From assembly GCF_003473485.1 (NCBI RefSeq), contig NC_053043.1, positions 21,950,001 to 22,014,000 on the forward strand: a DNA stretch of 64,000 nt. The letters are read 5' to 3'. Below are positions 11,956 to 23,300 of the stretch, piece after piece. The DNA comes from Medicago truncatula (Eukaryota; Streptophyta; Magnoliopsida; Fabales; Fabaceae). The notes under the pieces were generated by a model. It did not search any database. It had not been told where the DNA came from and worked only from the letters and a program-made list of their open reading frames with translations. The translations under genes and the position numbers were made by a program. How positions within the stretch are numbered: the first letter of the stretch is position 1; every line of letters begins with the position of its first letter.

Positions 11956-12510
11956 TGTCATACCCCAAATTTTGACCAAAGGTCCCACTGACACACGTCT
12001 TCGAACTCGAACCAGACTCACATTTCAGTGAAAAATTCGGCAGGGAGGTATTTTAAAATACCTCATTTTGTTTCCGAGTCGGGCCCTCTTCTCTCAGTCT
12101 TTAATTATTTATTTCCATCTTTCAAATTTTTAGTTTAGAATTCTAATTTTAATTTTTAGTCCAAGATTAGATTAAATTTCTTTTAGTCCCATTTTAAATT
12201 TTTCTTTTTTATTTAAAACCAAAAATGTAGATATTATCCTTTTATTATTAATTTTTTTCTTTTTTTAATTAAGTCCCAAAATTGTCCAAAGCCTCAAAAA
12301 TGTCCAAAACAGTCCAAGTTCACGCGCATCAAACACAAACCGTCTTCCTTCATTCATCCTCATCCAATTTACACAGCCTGTCACACAGAGGCAGTCCCAA
12401 TCCAATTCACGCGCATCAGTCACAAGTTCAGGAACGGAAATACCTTTTTCTTCTCCTCAAGCCACAGCTTTTATGCTCGTATTTAACAAACCCTGGCCTC
12501 AACCTCACTC

Positions 12511-12518
12511 TATAAATA
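12511..12518 (+). promoter_or_regulatory. Sense TATA box of Ogre LTR
   Basis: TATAAATA followed by AGAGACCTGCAC. The likely transcript start is about 25-35 bases downstream, in the A/C-rich tract. The same box is at 6548 in the solo LTR and 26405 in the 3' LTR. Confidence 0.65.
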
Positions 12519-13065
12519 GAGACCTGCACAACACAAAGAAAACACGAAAAAAAACACAGAGAGAGGCGCGCAACACAACAAACACACACGCACAGGAAGC
12601 CATACCACAACACAGAGAGAGGCGCGCAACACAACAAACACACACGCACAGGAAGCAACACCACAACAACAGATCAAGCACAACTCGACGTGCACACGGA
12701 ACCAGACACATACACTACATCGCAAGCCAGCACCATAAATAGAGCCGGATTCACAAGAGAAAAAGAGGTAGTACTTTCTTTTACCTTTAGATCTAGGTCT
12801 CTGTGTGTACGTTTTCGAAAATCTAGGTCTAGAACTGAAGAAAGAAAAGGGAGTAGGAGAAGATAAGCGAAAAAAAAATGCAAAAAAAATTAAATTAGGG
12901 TTCCGGCGTGGTGGCGCCGCCGCACTGGCCGGCCAACCACCGCCGGAACCACCATCCCACCGTCGGAGAAGAAGAGGGAAGAGAGAGGACAGAGAGCTAG
13001 AGAGAGAAGGAGGCGGAAGAGAGAGAAGGAGGAAAAGAAAAATGAGGAAATTAGGGTTTACACCC

Positions 13066-13073
13066 TTTATATA
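13066..13073 (-). promoter_or_regulatory. Antisense TATA-like box in Ogre LTR
   Basis: TATATAAA followed by GGGTG on the minus strand. Downstream on that strand come a long pyrimidine-rich tract (about 13040 down to 12960) and a CCGGCGG-rich stretch. The order TATA, CT-rich, GC-rich is the same as in the unrelated LTR at 1797-5313. Copies are at 7102-7109 and 26960-26967. Confidence 0.5.
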
Positions 13074-14119
13074 CCTCTCAAATCCGGGTCGACCCGCCAG
13101 GCTTAACCCATGACCCGCTCCGTCTCTATCTAGGCCCAAACCTGTTTTTTACTTTCTGCACACCCCATAATACTGCTACACCTCCCACCTTGTGATTGAA
13201 CCTTTTATTTATTTCTTTCAAGTCTTGCATACATTTTATTTATCGTTTAGCATTGTAATTATTAATTTATGTTCTCTCATGCATGTTAGAATGTAAATTA
13301 GGCCTTGATGTAAATAATTTATTTACTTTTTCTTGTCATTTATTTTTTTGCAGACCTTAGAATGTAAATAGGTTTTTTTGTAATAGTTTAGGTGCATGTG
13401 TGCGTGTGTGGGTGTATGCTATACTTTTCTGCTTAGGTTATTACGTTTTATTTTCTTGCTCCGTTAGTTTAGCAATTATTCAAAAAATAACAAAAACATG
13501 CAAATAACCAAAAAATCATAAAAATACTTTTTTATAATAAACCTTGATCCTAAATCAAGTGATCGTCCTTTTTATTTTATTTTCTTAATCAAATATCAAT
13601 CAATTTAACTATACTTTGAGTCTATTTTCATTTAAATTAAAAAACACAAATCCATTCCTATTTTGCCACTTGGCTTTTATTTTTAAAACCTTTTTCAAAA
13701 CTAATAAAAAACACAAAACCAATCAAACGTCAATTTCTACCCCGAACTACGAGGTTTTGATCCTTCACGGGTACGTAGGCAGAGGACCATGTCCTTTCAA
13801 ACAATAAAAAATGTAGATAAATTAGGTCTCACCTTATTTTCTTTTTCATCACATTAATTCCTTCTTTTCAAAAGCAAGCAAGTTATAGCACATTGAATTA
13901 AATAAAACCAAGAGGTTCCCGTAGAGTACTACGGACATAAAGGGTGCTAACACCTTCCTTTTATGTAACTAACCCCCGAACCCAAAATCTTTTCAAAATG
14001 GGGTAGTTTGAACTTTTTTCCCCTTTTCTTAATAAAATTAAATGTTCAGTCGTGAAATAAATTAGCGAGTCAAAAGCTAATCAAATAGCCTTGATCTCCA
14101 AAAAATGACGCGACAGAAA

Positions 14120-14136
14120 TGGCGACTTCACTGGGG
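14120..14136 (+). promoter_or_regulatory. Primer-binding site of Ogre
   Basis: TGGCGACTTCACTGGGG, four bases (GAAA) after the LTR end. It is identical to the site in the minus-strand Ogre. Published Ogre elements use a tRNA-Arg primer; the specific tRNA was not checked here. Confidence 0.82.
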
Positions 14137-14862
14137 ATCCCCTAAGAGGGTTGAGCCTAACTTGGCTTTATTTAATTTTTTGTGCTATATCTTGCTTAAA
14201 ACAAAAATAAAAATAAAGATGGAAATAATTGTACATATCTTTTATCTTCTCTTTTCTCTCTTTCTTCCCTTCTTCTTAAATATGAGTGGTGAGATAAAGC
14301 CCTACACCCGGGCTTGAGAGAAACATAAGATAGGACGGTGGTATAACCAAAGTGCCTTTCCGAGAGTCAAGTCTCGTGTTTAGGTTCATGTGGTACAACC
14401 CCACTCAATGGAGGGATCTTGAAAGTAATTTGTGTTGGCATGAATAGTCGTGTTGGCACTATATTTTCAAGTGACCGTCGAAGTTGAGGACCTTTAGTTA
14501 CCCTTAACCCATCTTAGCCTTTTAGGACGTAGTGCGGTGGCTAATCAAGAGTAGTCTTGAATTAGTTGATACGCGATACTACACTCAAATGAAACTTTCC
14601 TACGGATATTATTGGATCAAGAGTAGTCTTGTAACCTGATAACATTCGGAGGTAGTTGATGACTTTGGGAACTGGATAGAACCCGTGATACAGGTACAAA
14701 TAAAACCATAGTCCTTACCAAATGGGGGTTATTACCTTTAAACTCCAACATGGTGAGCTTAACCTATGCATAATCATGCATACATGCATTCATTCATAAT
14801 TTCATCTTTTTTTTCATCAAAAATATCGAAGGACTTATACTGTTTTTGCAAATATCATAGGC
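14137..14862 (+). other. Ogre untranslated leader
   Basis: Non-coding leader between the primer-binding site and ORF1. It includes CCTACACCCGGGCTTGAG (about 14300), a conserved block at 14521-14544 and another at 14571-14589, both identical to the leader of the minus-strand Ogre. An ATGCAT-rich stretch follows, then ATCATAG immediately before the ORF1 start. The two conserved blocks are strong candidates for RNA-level signals such as packaging or dimerisation. Confidence 0.7.
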
Positions 14863-16278
14863 ATGGAAAGAAGAAATACTAGGAAGTTTACATTCAGGAA
14901 ATTGGATCTAGAGAACTTAAAGAAGCTTGCATTTGAAGTAACTAGCTTGGAGAACTTTTGTGATCGTCATGGGAAGTTGCTTGGTGTCCTCTGGACAAAT
15001 ATCGATAAGGGGTGCTTGGAGACCTTGGTCCAGTTCTATGACCCTGCTTACCACTGTTTCACCTTTCCCGACTACCAGCTTATGCCTACCCTCGAAGAAT
15101 ACTCCCACTTAATTGGCCTACCCGTACTTGATAAGGTACCTTTTACTGGCTTAGAACCCTTTCCCAAAGCTGCCACTATTGCAAACGCCCTCCACCTCAA
15201 AACCTCTCTCATAAAAGAAAAACTCACCCTAAAGGGGAATCTCCCAAGCTTACCTACTAAATTTCTTTACCAACAAGCCTCCGATTTTTCCAAAACAAAC
15301 AATGTTGAGGCCTTCTACTCTATCCTAGCTTTGCTCATCTATGGCCTAGTATTGTTCCCAAATATTGATAACTATGTTGACATCCATGCCATTCAAATTT
15401 TCCTCACAAAGAACCCAGTCCCCACATTGTTAGCTGATATATATCATTCCATTCACGATCGAACCCAAGTAGGTCGTGGAGCTATCCTTGGTTGCGCACC
15501 TTTACTATACAAATGGTTTGCCTCCCACTTACCTCAGACTCATTCCTTTCAAGCCAACCCAGAAAATCTCTCCTGGCCCAAAAGAATCATGTCCCTTACC
15601 CCATCCGACATAACCTGGTACCGTGCCGCTTGTAACTTCACGAACATCATTGTCAGTTGTGGAGAATACTCAAATGTACCCCTTCTCGGTACGCAAGGAG
15701 GAATCAGCTACAATCCTATCCTTGCCAAACGTCAGTTCGGATGTCCAATGGAAGCTAAGCCAGATAATATCTACTTACAGGGTGAATTCTACTTCAACCA
15801 TGAAGATCCTTCAAACAAAAGAGGGAGATTTGTCCAAGCATGGTATGCCATTCGCACACTCAATAGAAGCCAATTGGCGAGGAGATCAGACTCTTTACAG
15901 GGGTCTTACACTCAATGGGTCATCAATAGAGCTTCCGATCTGGTCTTACCATATCATTTGCCGAGGTACCTATCTTCAACAACCCCAGCGCCGGCTTTAC
16001 CCTTGGCCCCCGCAACTGTGGAGGAATGTCAAGAGAAGTTGGCCCGATCAGAATATGTGGGTGCTACTTGGAAAAGGAGGTATGATGAAGCTATGCTCAA
16101 GATGGAAACTATGAGTGGTGAGATAGAGCAACGAGGGCATGAGGTTCACAAGTTGAGACGACAAATAGTAAAAAAGAATGTTCAGATCCGAGCTCAGAGC
16201 ACAAGGCTATCACAATTTATCAGCGCAGGGGAGCGTTGGGAGTTCTTCAAGGATGCACATTCAGATTCTGATGAATAG
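14863..16278 (+). CDS. Ogre ORF1 protein (471 aa)
   Basis: A complete frame upstream of gag, the defining extra ORF of Ogre/Tat elements. The first three quarters form a globular region with conserved blocks LVQFYDPAYHCFTFPDYQL, PTLEEYSHLIGLP, ILALLIYGLVLFPN, KNPVPTLLAD and NVPLLGTQGG; by memory this corresponds to the plant domain DUF7745. Residues from about 380 onward (TVEECQEKLA ... QIVKKNVQIRAQ) are charged and heptad-like, so a C-terminal coiled coil is likely. No enzymatic motif is visible and its role in the element is unknown. The start is the first ATG, directly after an AG dinucleotide that resembles a splice acceptor. The ORF1 of the minus-strand Ogre aligns along its whole visible length. 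Confidence 0.92.
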   Translation: MERRNTRKFTFRKLDLENLKKLAFEVTSLENFCDRHGKLLGVLWTNIDKGCLETLVQFYDPAYHCFTFPDYQLMPTLEEYSHLIGLPVLDKVPFTGLEPFPKAATIANALHLKTSLIKEKLTLKGNLPSLPTKFLYQQASDFSKTNNVEAFYSILALLIYGLVLFPNIDNYVDIHAIQIFLTKNPVPTLLADIYHSIHDRTQVGRGAILGCAPLLYKWFASHLPQTHSFQANPENLSWPKRIMSLTPSDITWYRAACNFTNIIVSCGEYSNVPLLGTQGGISYNPILAKRQFGCPMEAKPDNIYLQGEFYFNHEDPSNKRGRFVQAWYAIRTLNRSQLARRSDSLQGSYTQWVINRASDLVLPYHLPRYLSSTTPAPALPLAPATVEECQEKLARSEYVGATWKRRYDEAMLKMETMSGEIEQRGHEVHKLRRQIVKKNVQIRAQSTRLSQFISAGERWEFFKDAHSDSDE

Positions 16279-16668
16279 TCTACTTCAAAGAGCTCGAGAG
16301 TTCCCAGTTTTTCTTTTATTTTTGTTCTTAGCTTTAAGTTAGATATTTATCTTATTTTATTTTTGCAAAGTCTATCCCTTGGCTTCGTTGTTTAGAAAGG
16401 GAATTATCTCGTAGTATGTAAATTATCCAATGGAACTCTCAACTATGATATTTACAAAAATACTTTCCATAAGTCCTTCGATAAAAAATACGTCTATATT
16501 TTTGCATAAACATCATGCATCATCCTGCATTTCATAGTCTCAAGTCAAAGTCTCACACAAACTTTCTTTTCCAGAGAGAAAAAGGTCAACTCGTTTCAAA
16601 AGGTGGCCCCACGTGTCATCTACAAGTCAACCCGTACTCACTACACTCGAGCAAACGTAAAGAAGAAG
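16279..16668 (+). other. ORF1-gag spacer with possible splice acceptor
   Basis: Between the ORF1 stop and the first gag ATG. A pyrimidine-rich CTTTCTTTTCCAG ends at 16574. The gag frame is open through it and downstream without an ATG until 16669, so gag may be reached either by the ATG at 16669 or by splicing to 16575. This was not tested. Confidence 0.4.
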
Positions 16669-19600
16669 ATGGATTATCTTGAGCAAGAAAATCGGGTACT
16701 TCGTGAAGAAATGACAGCCATGCAGACTAAGATGGACGAGATGGCTGAATTAATAAAAACAATGGCGGAAGCTCAGACTCAAGCTCAAGTACAGATTCAG
16801 GCACAAGCGCAAGCATTGGCACAAGCGCAAACTCAAGCTCAGGCCCTAACAGAGGCGCAGGCCCGATCACAAGCACCTCCACTTCCTCCTCCTGTCAGAA
16901 CTCAGGCCGAGGCATCTTCTTCTTGGACACTATGTGCTGACACTCCAACGCAGTCCGCTCCGCAACGTTCCACGCCTTGGTTTCCACCTTTCACTGCTGG
17001 GGAGATATTTCGTCCTATCACTTGTGAAGCTCAGATGCCCACTCACCAGTACACGGCTCAAGTACCCCTACCTGCCATGAGGGTCACTCCAGCCACCATG
17101 ACCTACTCAGCACCTGTGATACATACAATTCCGCAAACTGAAGAGCCTATCTTTCATTCAGGGAATGCAGAGGCTTACGAGGGAGTAAGCGACCTACGAG
17201 AAAAGTATGATGAACTACGCCGAGACATGAAAGCTCTCCATGAAAAAGGGAAATTTGGGAAGACTGCGTACGATCTCTGTTTGGTACCAAGTGTGCAGGT
17301 GCCTCACAAATTCAAGATCCCAGATTTCGAGAAATACAAAGGGAGTTCTTGCCCTGAGGAACATCTAAAAATGTATGTGAGAAGGATGCCTGCGTATGCC
17401 CAAGATGATCAGATTCTTATCTACTACTTCCAAGAAAGCTTGACTGGCCCTGCTTCAAAGTGGTACACAAACCTAGAAAAAACAAGGGTTCAAACTTTCC
17501 GTGACCTTTGTGAAGCTTTTGTGGAACAGTACAGTTACAATGTAGACATGACTCCGGACCGAAGTGATCTCCAAGCCATGACTCAGGGAGATAAAGAGAC
17601 GTTCAAAGAGTACGCCCAACGGTGGAGAGACACCGCTGCCCAAGTCAGCCCACGCATTGAGGAGAAAGAGATGACCAAGCTCTTCCTAAAAACTCTGAAT
17701 CATTTTTATTACAAAAAGATGGTCGGGAGTACACCAAAGAGCTTCGCGGAGATGGTTGGTATGGGAGTACAGTTAGAAGAAGGAGTCCGAGAAGGACGCT
17801 TAGTAAAGAATGCAACTCCTGCCAGTGGGACCAAGAAGACCGGGAACCATTTCCCGAGGAAGAAAGAGCAAGAAGTCGGTATGGTGACTCATGGAAGGCC
17901 TCAACAAACTTATCCAGCCTATCAACACATTGCTGCCATCACACCCACCTCTCACCCTTTTCAACAAACAAATAACCATCCTCACTTACCGCAATATCCT
18001 CAGATACCACAATATCCTCAAATACCACAATATCCTCAATTCCCACAAAATCCTTCACCACAAAATACACAACAACCATACCAACAACAACCATACCAAC
18101 AATACCCATACCAACAATACCCTCAACAAAATTTCCAACAACAACCTTATCAACAACGCCCACAACAACCTCGACCACCAAGAATGCCGATTAACCCAAT
18201 ACCAGTCACCTATGCAGAATTACTTCCCGGCTTACTCAAGAAAAACCTTGTCCAAACTAGAACAGCTCCTCCGATCCCAGAAAAACTACCATCTTGGTAT
18301 AGACTTGACCAAACTTGTGACTTCCATGAAGGGGGCCGTGGCCATAACATTGAAACTTGTTATGCCTTTAAAAGCACAGTGCAGAGGTTGATCAATGATG
18401 GAAAAATAACTTTCACAGACTCGGCGCCAAATACTCAAACAAACCCATTGCCGAATCATGGTGCCGCAACAGTCAACATGATCGAAGATTGTCAAAAGAC
18501 TCGTCCCATTCTGAATGTTCAACATATCAGGACACCCTTGGTCCCGTTACATGCCAAGTTATGCAAAGTCAACCTTTTTGAGCATAATCATGATCTCTGT
18601 GAAATATGCCTTATGAACTCCGGAGGATGTCAGAAAGTAAGAAATGATATTCAAGGGCTTCTAGACCGAGGAGAGCTTGTGGTCGAAAGGAAGTGTGATG
18701 ATGTGTGTGTAATAACTCCCGAAGGGCCTTTGGAGGTATTTTATGACAGTCGAAAGTCAACTATCACCCCTCTGGTGATCTGCTTACCGGGTCCACTACC
18801 ATATGCTTCTGAAAAAGCCATTCCATACAAATACAATGCCACCATGATTGAAGAGGGTCATGAGGTTCCAATACCGCCTTTGTCTAGTGTGGATAATATT
18901 GTTGAAGACAGTAGAGTTCTGAGAAATGGGCGCGTTGTTCCCATAGTGTTCCCAAAGAAGATTGGTGCTACAGTAAACAAGGAGGTTCGGACTAAAGATG
19001 CTGGTATCGCCAAAGAAGTGGATCAACCCAAAGAGGCTGGTACAAGTGCAGAGTTTGATGAGATTCTCAAGTTAATAAAGAAGAGCGAGTACAGGGTTGT
19101 TGACCAACTGATGCAGACCCCATCCAAAATATCCATAATGTCTTTATTACTAAATTCTGAGGCCTATAAAGATGCATTAATGAAGGTCTTAGAACAAGCT
19201 TTTGTGGATTATGATGTAACGGTGGGTCAGTTTGGCGGAATAGTAGGGAACATCACTGCATGCAACAACTTGAGTTTCAGTGATGAAGAGCTCCCAGCAG
19301 AAGGAAGGAACCATAATCGGGCGCTGCATATATCTGTAAACTGTAAAACCGATGCTTTGTCAAATGTGCTGGTGGATACTGGATCATCTTTGAATGTGTT
19401 GTCCAAAACAACTTATGCCCAACTCGCTTACCAAGGCGCACCTTTGAGACGAAGTGGGGTAATGGTGAAAGCTTTTGATGGCTCGAGGAAGGATGTCCTT
19501 GGAGAGGTGGTTCTACCTATCACAGTTGGGCCACAAGTTTTCCAAGTTAATTTTCAAGTCATGGACATTCAAGCTTCGTATAGTTGCCTACTGGGTCGAC

Positions 19601-20093
19601 CCTGGATTCACGAGGCAGGGGCTGTCACATCCACGCTGCATCAAAAGCTGAAGTTTGTGAAGAATGGGAAGCTAGTAACTGTAAACGGTGAAGAGGCTTT
19701 ATTGGTGAGTCATCTGTCATCTTTCTCTTTCATTGGGGCAGACGATGTCGAAGGGACACCTTTTCAAGGGTTTACTATAGAAGATAAGAATACCAAGAGG
19801 AATGAAGCCTCTATCTCGTCTCTAAGAGATGCTCAGAAGGTCATACAAGCAGGGGGGTCCACAAGCTGGGGAAAGCTGATAGAGCTTCCAGAAAACAAGC
19901 ACCGAGAAGGTTTGGGTTTCTTCCCATCTACTAGTTTGTCCACAGCAAAGAAAGGCACTTTCCACAGTTCGGGCTTTATCCATGCAATTATTGAAGATGA
20001 TCCTGAAAGTGTGCCACGAGGTTTTATAACACCAGGAGTATCCAGCCACAATTGGGTTGCTGTAGATGTTCCTTTTATTGCTCACTTGTCCAA
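16669..20093 (+). CDS. Ogre gag-protease, exon 1 of the gag-pol polyprotein
   Basis: The first ATG (16669) opens a coiled coil (YLEQENRVLREEMTAMQTKM) followed by a Q/A-rich tract. The retrotransposon gag domain spans about 17310-17810 (FKIPDFEKYKG ... WYTNLEK ... FKEYAQRWRD). A low-complexity P/Q/Y region follows (about 17960-18180), then a zinc-binding-like motif CDFHEGGRGHNIETC (about 18320) and acidic linkers. The aspartic protease has its active-site motif VDTGSSLNVL at about 19372. The frame ends at a TAA (20095-20097) only if the intron is kept. Using the GT at 20094 joins it in frame to 20357. The open frame extends upstream of 16669 without an ATG. All domains look intact. Confidence 0.93.
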
Positions 20094-20356
20094 GTAATGC
20101 ATTTGTCTAGTTTATGCTTTTCTTTTCAAAAAAACATCCTTTCGCCCCGCCCCAAGCGAAAGTGAACTTATCTAGGGCTTTTTATTTCAAGAAACTATCG
20201 TCAATAAAATAAAAATGTCGTTTTTTTTTCCCGATGTTTTGTCTCATTTTCTTTTATGCTTTTCTGAAAAGTGGTAATACAAAAAACCCAACATAAATTT
20301 TCAAAAAATCTGCATGTATCTTTTTTTTTCCTAAATATCATCCATCACATGTGCAG
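20094..20356 (+). other. In-frame intron between protease and RT of Ogre (263 bp)
   Basis: The donor is CAA|GTAATG and the acceptor is CATGTGCAG|ATTAG. Removing 20094-20356 joins phase 2 to phase 2 and restores one open frame from gag-protease into RT. Unspliced RNA stops two bases into the intron. An intron at this site is an established feature of Ogre elements, where partial splicing is thought to set the gag-to-pol ratio. The exact borders are my prediction. Confidence 0.8.
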
Positions 20357-23300
20357 ATTAGAAATCAACGAACCCGTTGAACAACATAACCCTATGATCT
20401 CTCCCAACTTTGAGTTCCCTGTGTATGAGGCGGAGGAAGAAGAGAATGAAGAGATCCCTGACGAAATCTCTCGACTACTCGAACAAGAGAGGAAGACCAT
20501 TCAGCCTTATGGGGACGAGCTAGAAGTGATTAACTTGGGCACCAAAGAAGACAAGAAAGAAATCAAGGTTGGGGCATCGCTCGAAACAAGTGTTAAAAAG
20601 CAAGTGATAGAGCTCCTCAAAGAATATGTTGATGTGTTTGCCTGGTCCTACCAAGATATGCCGGGTCTAGACACTAATATTGTGGTGCATCACCTACCTT
20701 TGAAACCTGAGTGTCCGCCAGTTAAACAAAAGTTGAGAAGAACACGTCCTGACATGGCTCTCAAAATCAAAGAAGAGGTACAGAAACAGATCGACGCTGG
20801 TTTCCTCATCACATCAAATTACCCCCAATGGTTAGCTAACATAGTGCCTGTTCCAAAGAAAGATGGTAAGGTCAGAATGTGTGTTGACTACCGTGATTTA
20901 AACAAAGCTAGCCCGAAAGACGACTTTCCTTTACCTCATATTGACGTGTTGGTTGACAGTACTGCAAAGTCTAAAGTCTTCTCATTCATGGATGGATTCT
21001 CCGGTTATAATCAAATCAAGATGGCACCCGAAGATAGAGAGAAAACATCATTTATTACACCTTGGGGCACTTTTTGTTACAAAGTAATGCCGTTCGGTTT
21101 AATCAATGCAGGAGCTACTTATCAGAGGGGTATGACTACTCTTTTCCACGATATGATACATAAAGAGATTGAGGTCTATGTGGATGATATGATAGTCAAG
21201 TCGATTACTGAAGAAGACCATGTCAAGTATCTACAGAAGATGTTCCAGCGCCTGAGGAGGTACAAACTTCGTCTAAATCCCAACAAATGCACTTTTGGTG
21301 TTAGATCCGGAAAGCTTCTAGGCTTCATCGTCAGCCAGAAAGGCATCGAAGTAGATCCTGACAAAGTCAAAGCCATCAGAGAGATGCCTGCTCCGAGAAC
21401 AGAAAAAGAAGTGAGGGGTTTTCTTGGACGACTAAATTACATCTCCCGGTTCATTTCTCATATGACTGCAACTTGTGGGCCGATATTCAAACTACTCCGC
21501 AAAGAACAAGGTATTGTGTGGACCGAAGATTGCCAGAAGGCTTTTGACAGCATAAAAAAGTACTTGCTAGAACCACCGATTCTCATCCCTCCAGTTGAAG
21601 GAAGACCTTTGATCATGTACCTAACAGTGCTAGAAAATTCCATGGGTTGTGTGCTCGGACAACAAGATGAAACCGGAAGAAAAGAGCACGCCATTTATTA
21701 TTTAAGCAAAAAGTTTACTGAATGTGAATCTCGCTACTCCATGCTCGAGAAGACATGTTGTGCTCTAGCCTGGGCTGCCAAACGCCTCCGTCATTATATG
21801 ATTAATCACACTACTTGGCTGGTATCTAAAATGGATCCAATCAAGTACATATTTGAGAAGCCCGCTTTGACAGGAAGGATTGCACGGTGGCAGATGCTAC
21901 TATCTGAATATGATATCGAGTACCGTTCCCTGAAGGCAATTAAAGGCAGTATTCTTGCTGATCACTTAGCTCACCAACCACTTGAAGACTATCGGCCTAT
22001 CAAGTTTGACTTTCCTGATGAAGAGATTATGTATCTAAAGATGAAAGATTGCGACGAGCCACTATTCGGAGAAGGTCCTGATCCAGATTCAGTGTGGGGT
22101 TTGATATTTGATGGGGCTGTCAATGTATACGGCAACGGCATAGGGGCAGTACTCCTTACTCCTAAGGGTGCTCACATCCCTTTCACAGCAAGACTCCGGT
22201 TTGACTGCACGAACAACATCGCTGAATATGAAGCCTGCATCATGGGTATTGAAGAAGCCATTGATCTAAGAATCAAGAACATCGAAATATATGGAGATTT
22301 AGCTCTTGTAATCAACCAGATCAAAGGAAAATGGGAAACTCTTCACGCAGGACTGATACCTTATCGAGACTATGCAAGACGTTTATTGACTTTCTTCAAC
22401 AAAGTGGAATTACATCATATCCCTCGGGATGAGAATCAGATGGCTGATGCCTTGGCTACTTTGTCTTCAATGATCAAGGTGAATCATCACAATGACGTGC
22501 CACTAATCAGTGTCAAATTCCTTGATAGACCCGCTTATGTGTTTGCCGCTGAAGCAGTTTTCGACGATAAACCTTGGTTTCATGATATTAAGGTGTTTCT
22601 CCAAACTCGAGAGTATCCTCCTGGAGCATCCAACAAAGATAAAAAGACTCTCAGAAGATTATCTAGTAATTTCTTCCTGAATGGGGATATCTTGTACAAA
22701 AGAAACTTTGACACAGTCTTGCTCAGATGTGTAGACAAATATGAAGCTGATTTATTGATACATGAAATACACGAAGGATCCTTCGGAATTCATCCTAATG
22801 GGCACACAATGGCTAAAAAGATATTGCGAGCAGGCTACTACTGGATGACAATGGAATCAGATTGCTACAAGCATACCAGAAAGTGTCACAAGTGTCAGAT
22901 ATACGCCGACAAGATTCATGTGCCGCCAACTACACTCAATTTACTTTCCTCTCCGTGGCCTTTCTCTATGTGGGGCATCGACATGATCGGAAGGATTGAA
23001 CCCAAAGCTTCAAATGGACACCGTTTCATCCTAGTGGCTATTGACTACTTCACTAAGTGGGTTGAGGCCGCATCGTATGCTAATGTGACCAAGCAAGTGG
23101 TGGTCAAATTTATCAAGAATCATATCATTTGTCGTTATGGCATCCCCAACCGGATCATCACCGACAACGGAACAAATCTAAACAACAAGATGATGAAAGA
23201 ATTGTGTGATGATTTCAAGATCGAGCACCATAACTATTCACCTTACAGACCTCAAATGAATGGTGTCGTCGAAGCTGCAAATAAGAATATAAAGAGGATT

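Larger units (their letters stand above)
11956..14115 (+). repeat. 5' LTR of complete Ogre
   Basis: Starts TGTCATACCCC and ends GACGCGACA. Compared by eye with the 3' LTR it differs at about three places: CCCTGG versus CCCTAG near 12495, GCTATACT versus GCTCTACT near 13420, and ATTTTGCC here versus ATTCTGCC near 27557. It contains a sense TATA box (12511-12518), a tandem pair of 47-base units about 56 bp apart (12554-12600 and 12610-12656), a GC-rich stretch (about 12905-12970) and an antisense TATA-like box (13066-13073). Open frames within it are not real genes. Confidence 0.97.

Noticed and set aside
12510-13139. 209-codon minus-strand frame (and copies at 26404-27033 and 6711-7175) within the Ogre LTRs
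   Set aside because: Low-complexity translation of CT-, CA- and GC-rich LTR DNA. It has no domain and varies with LTR homopolymer length (the solo LTR copy is split by a one-base change).
16603-16605. GTG as start of Ogre gag
   Set aside because: Non-ATG start in a plant transcript. The first in-frame ATG is at 16669, and upstream openness is better explained by a possible splice acceptor.
17891-18391. 166-codon frame rich in N/H/T repeats inside Ogre gag
   Set aside because: Shadow of the P/Q/Y-rich gag linker in another frame.
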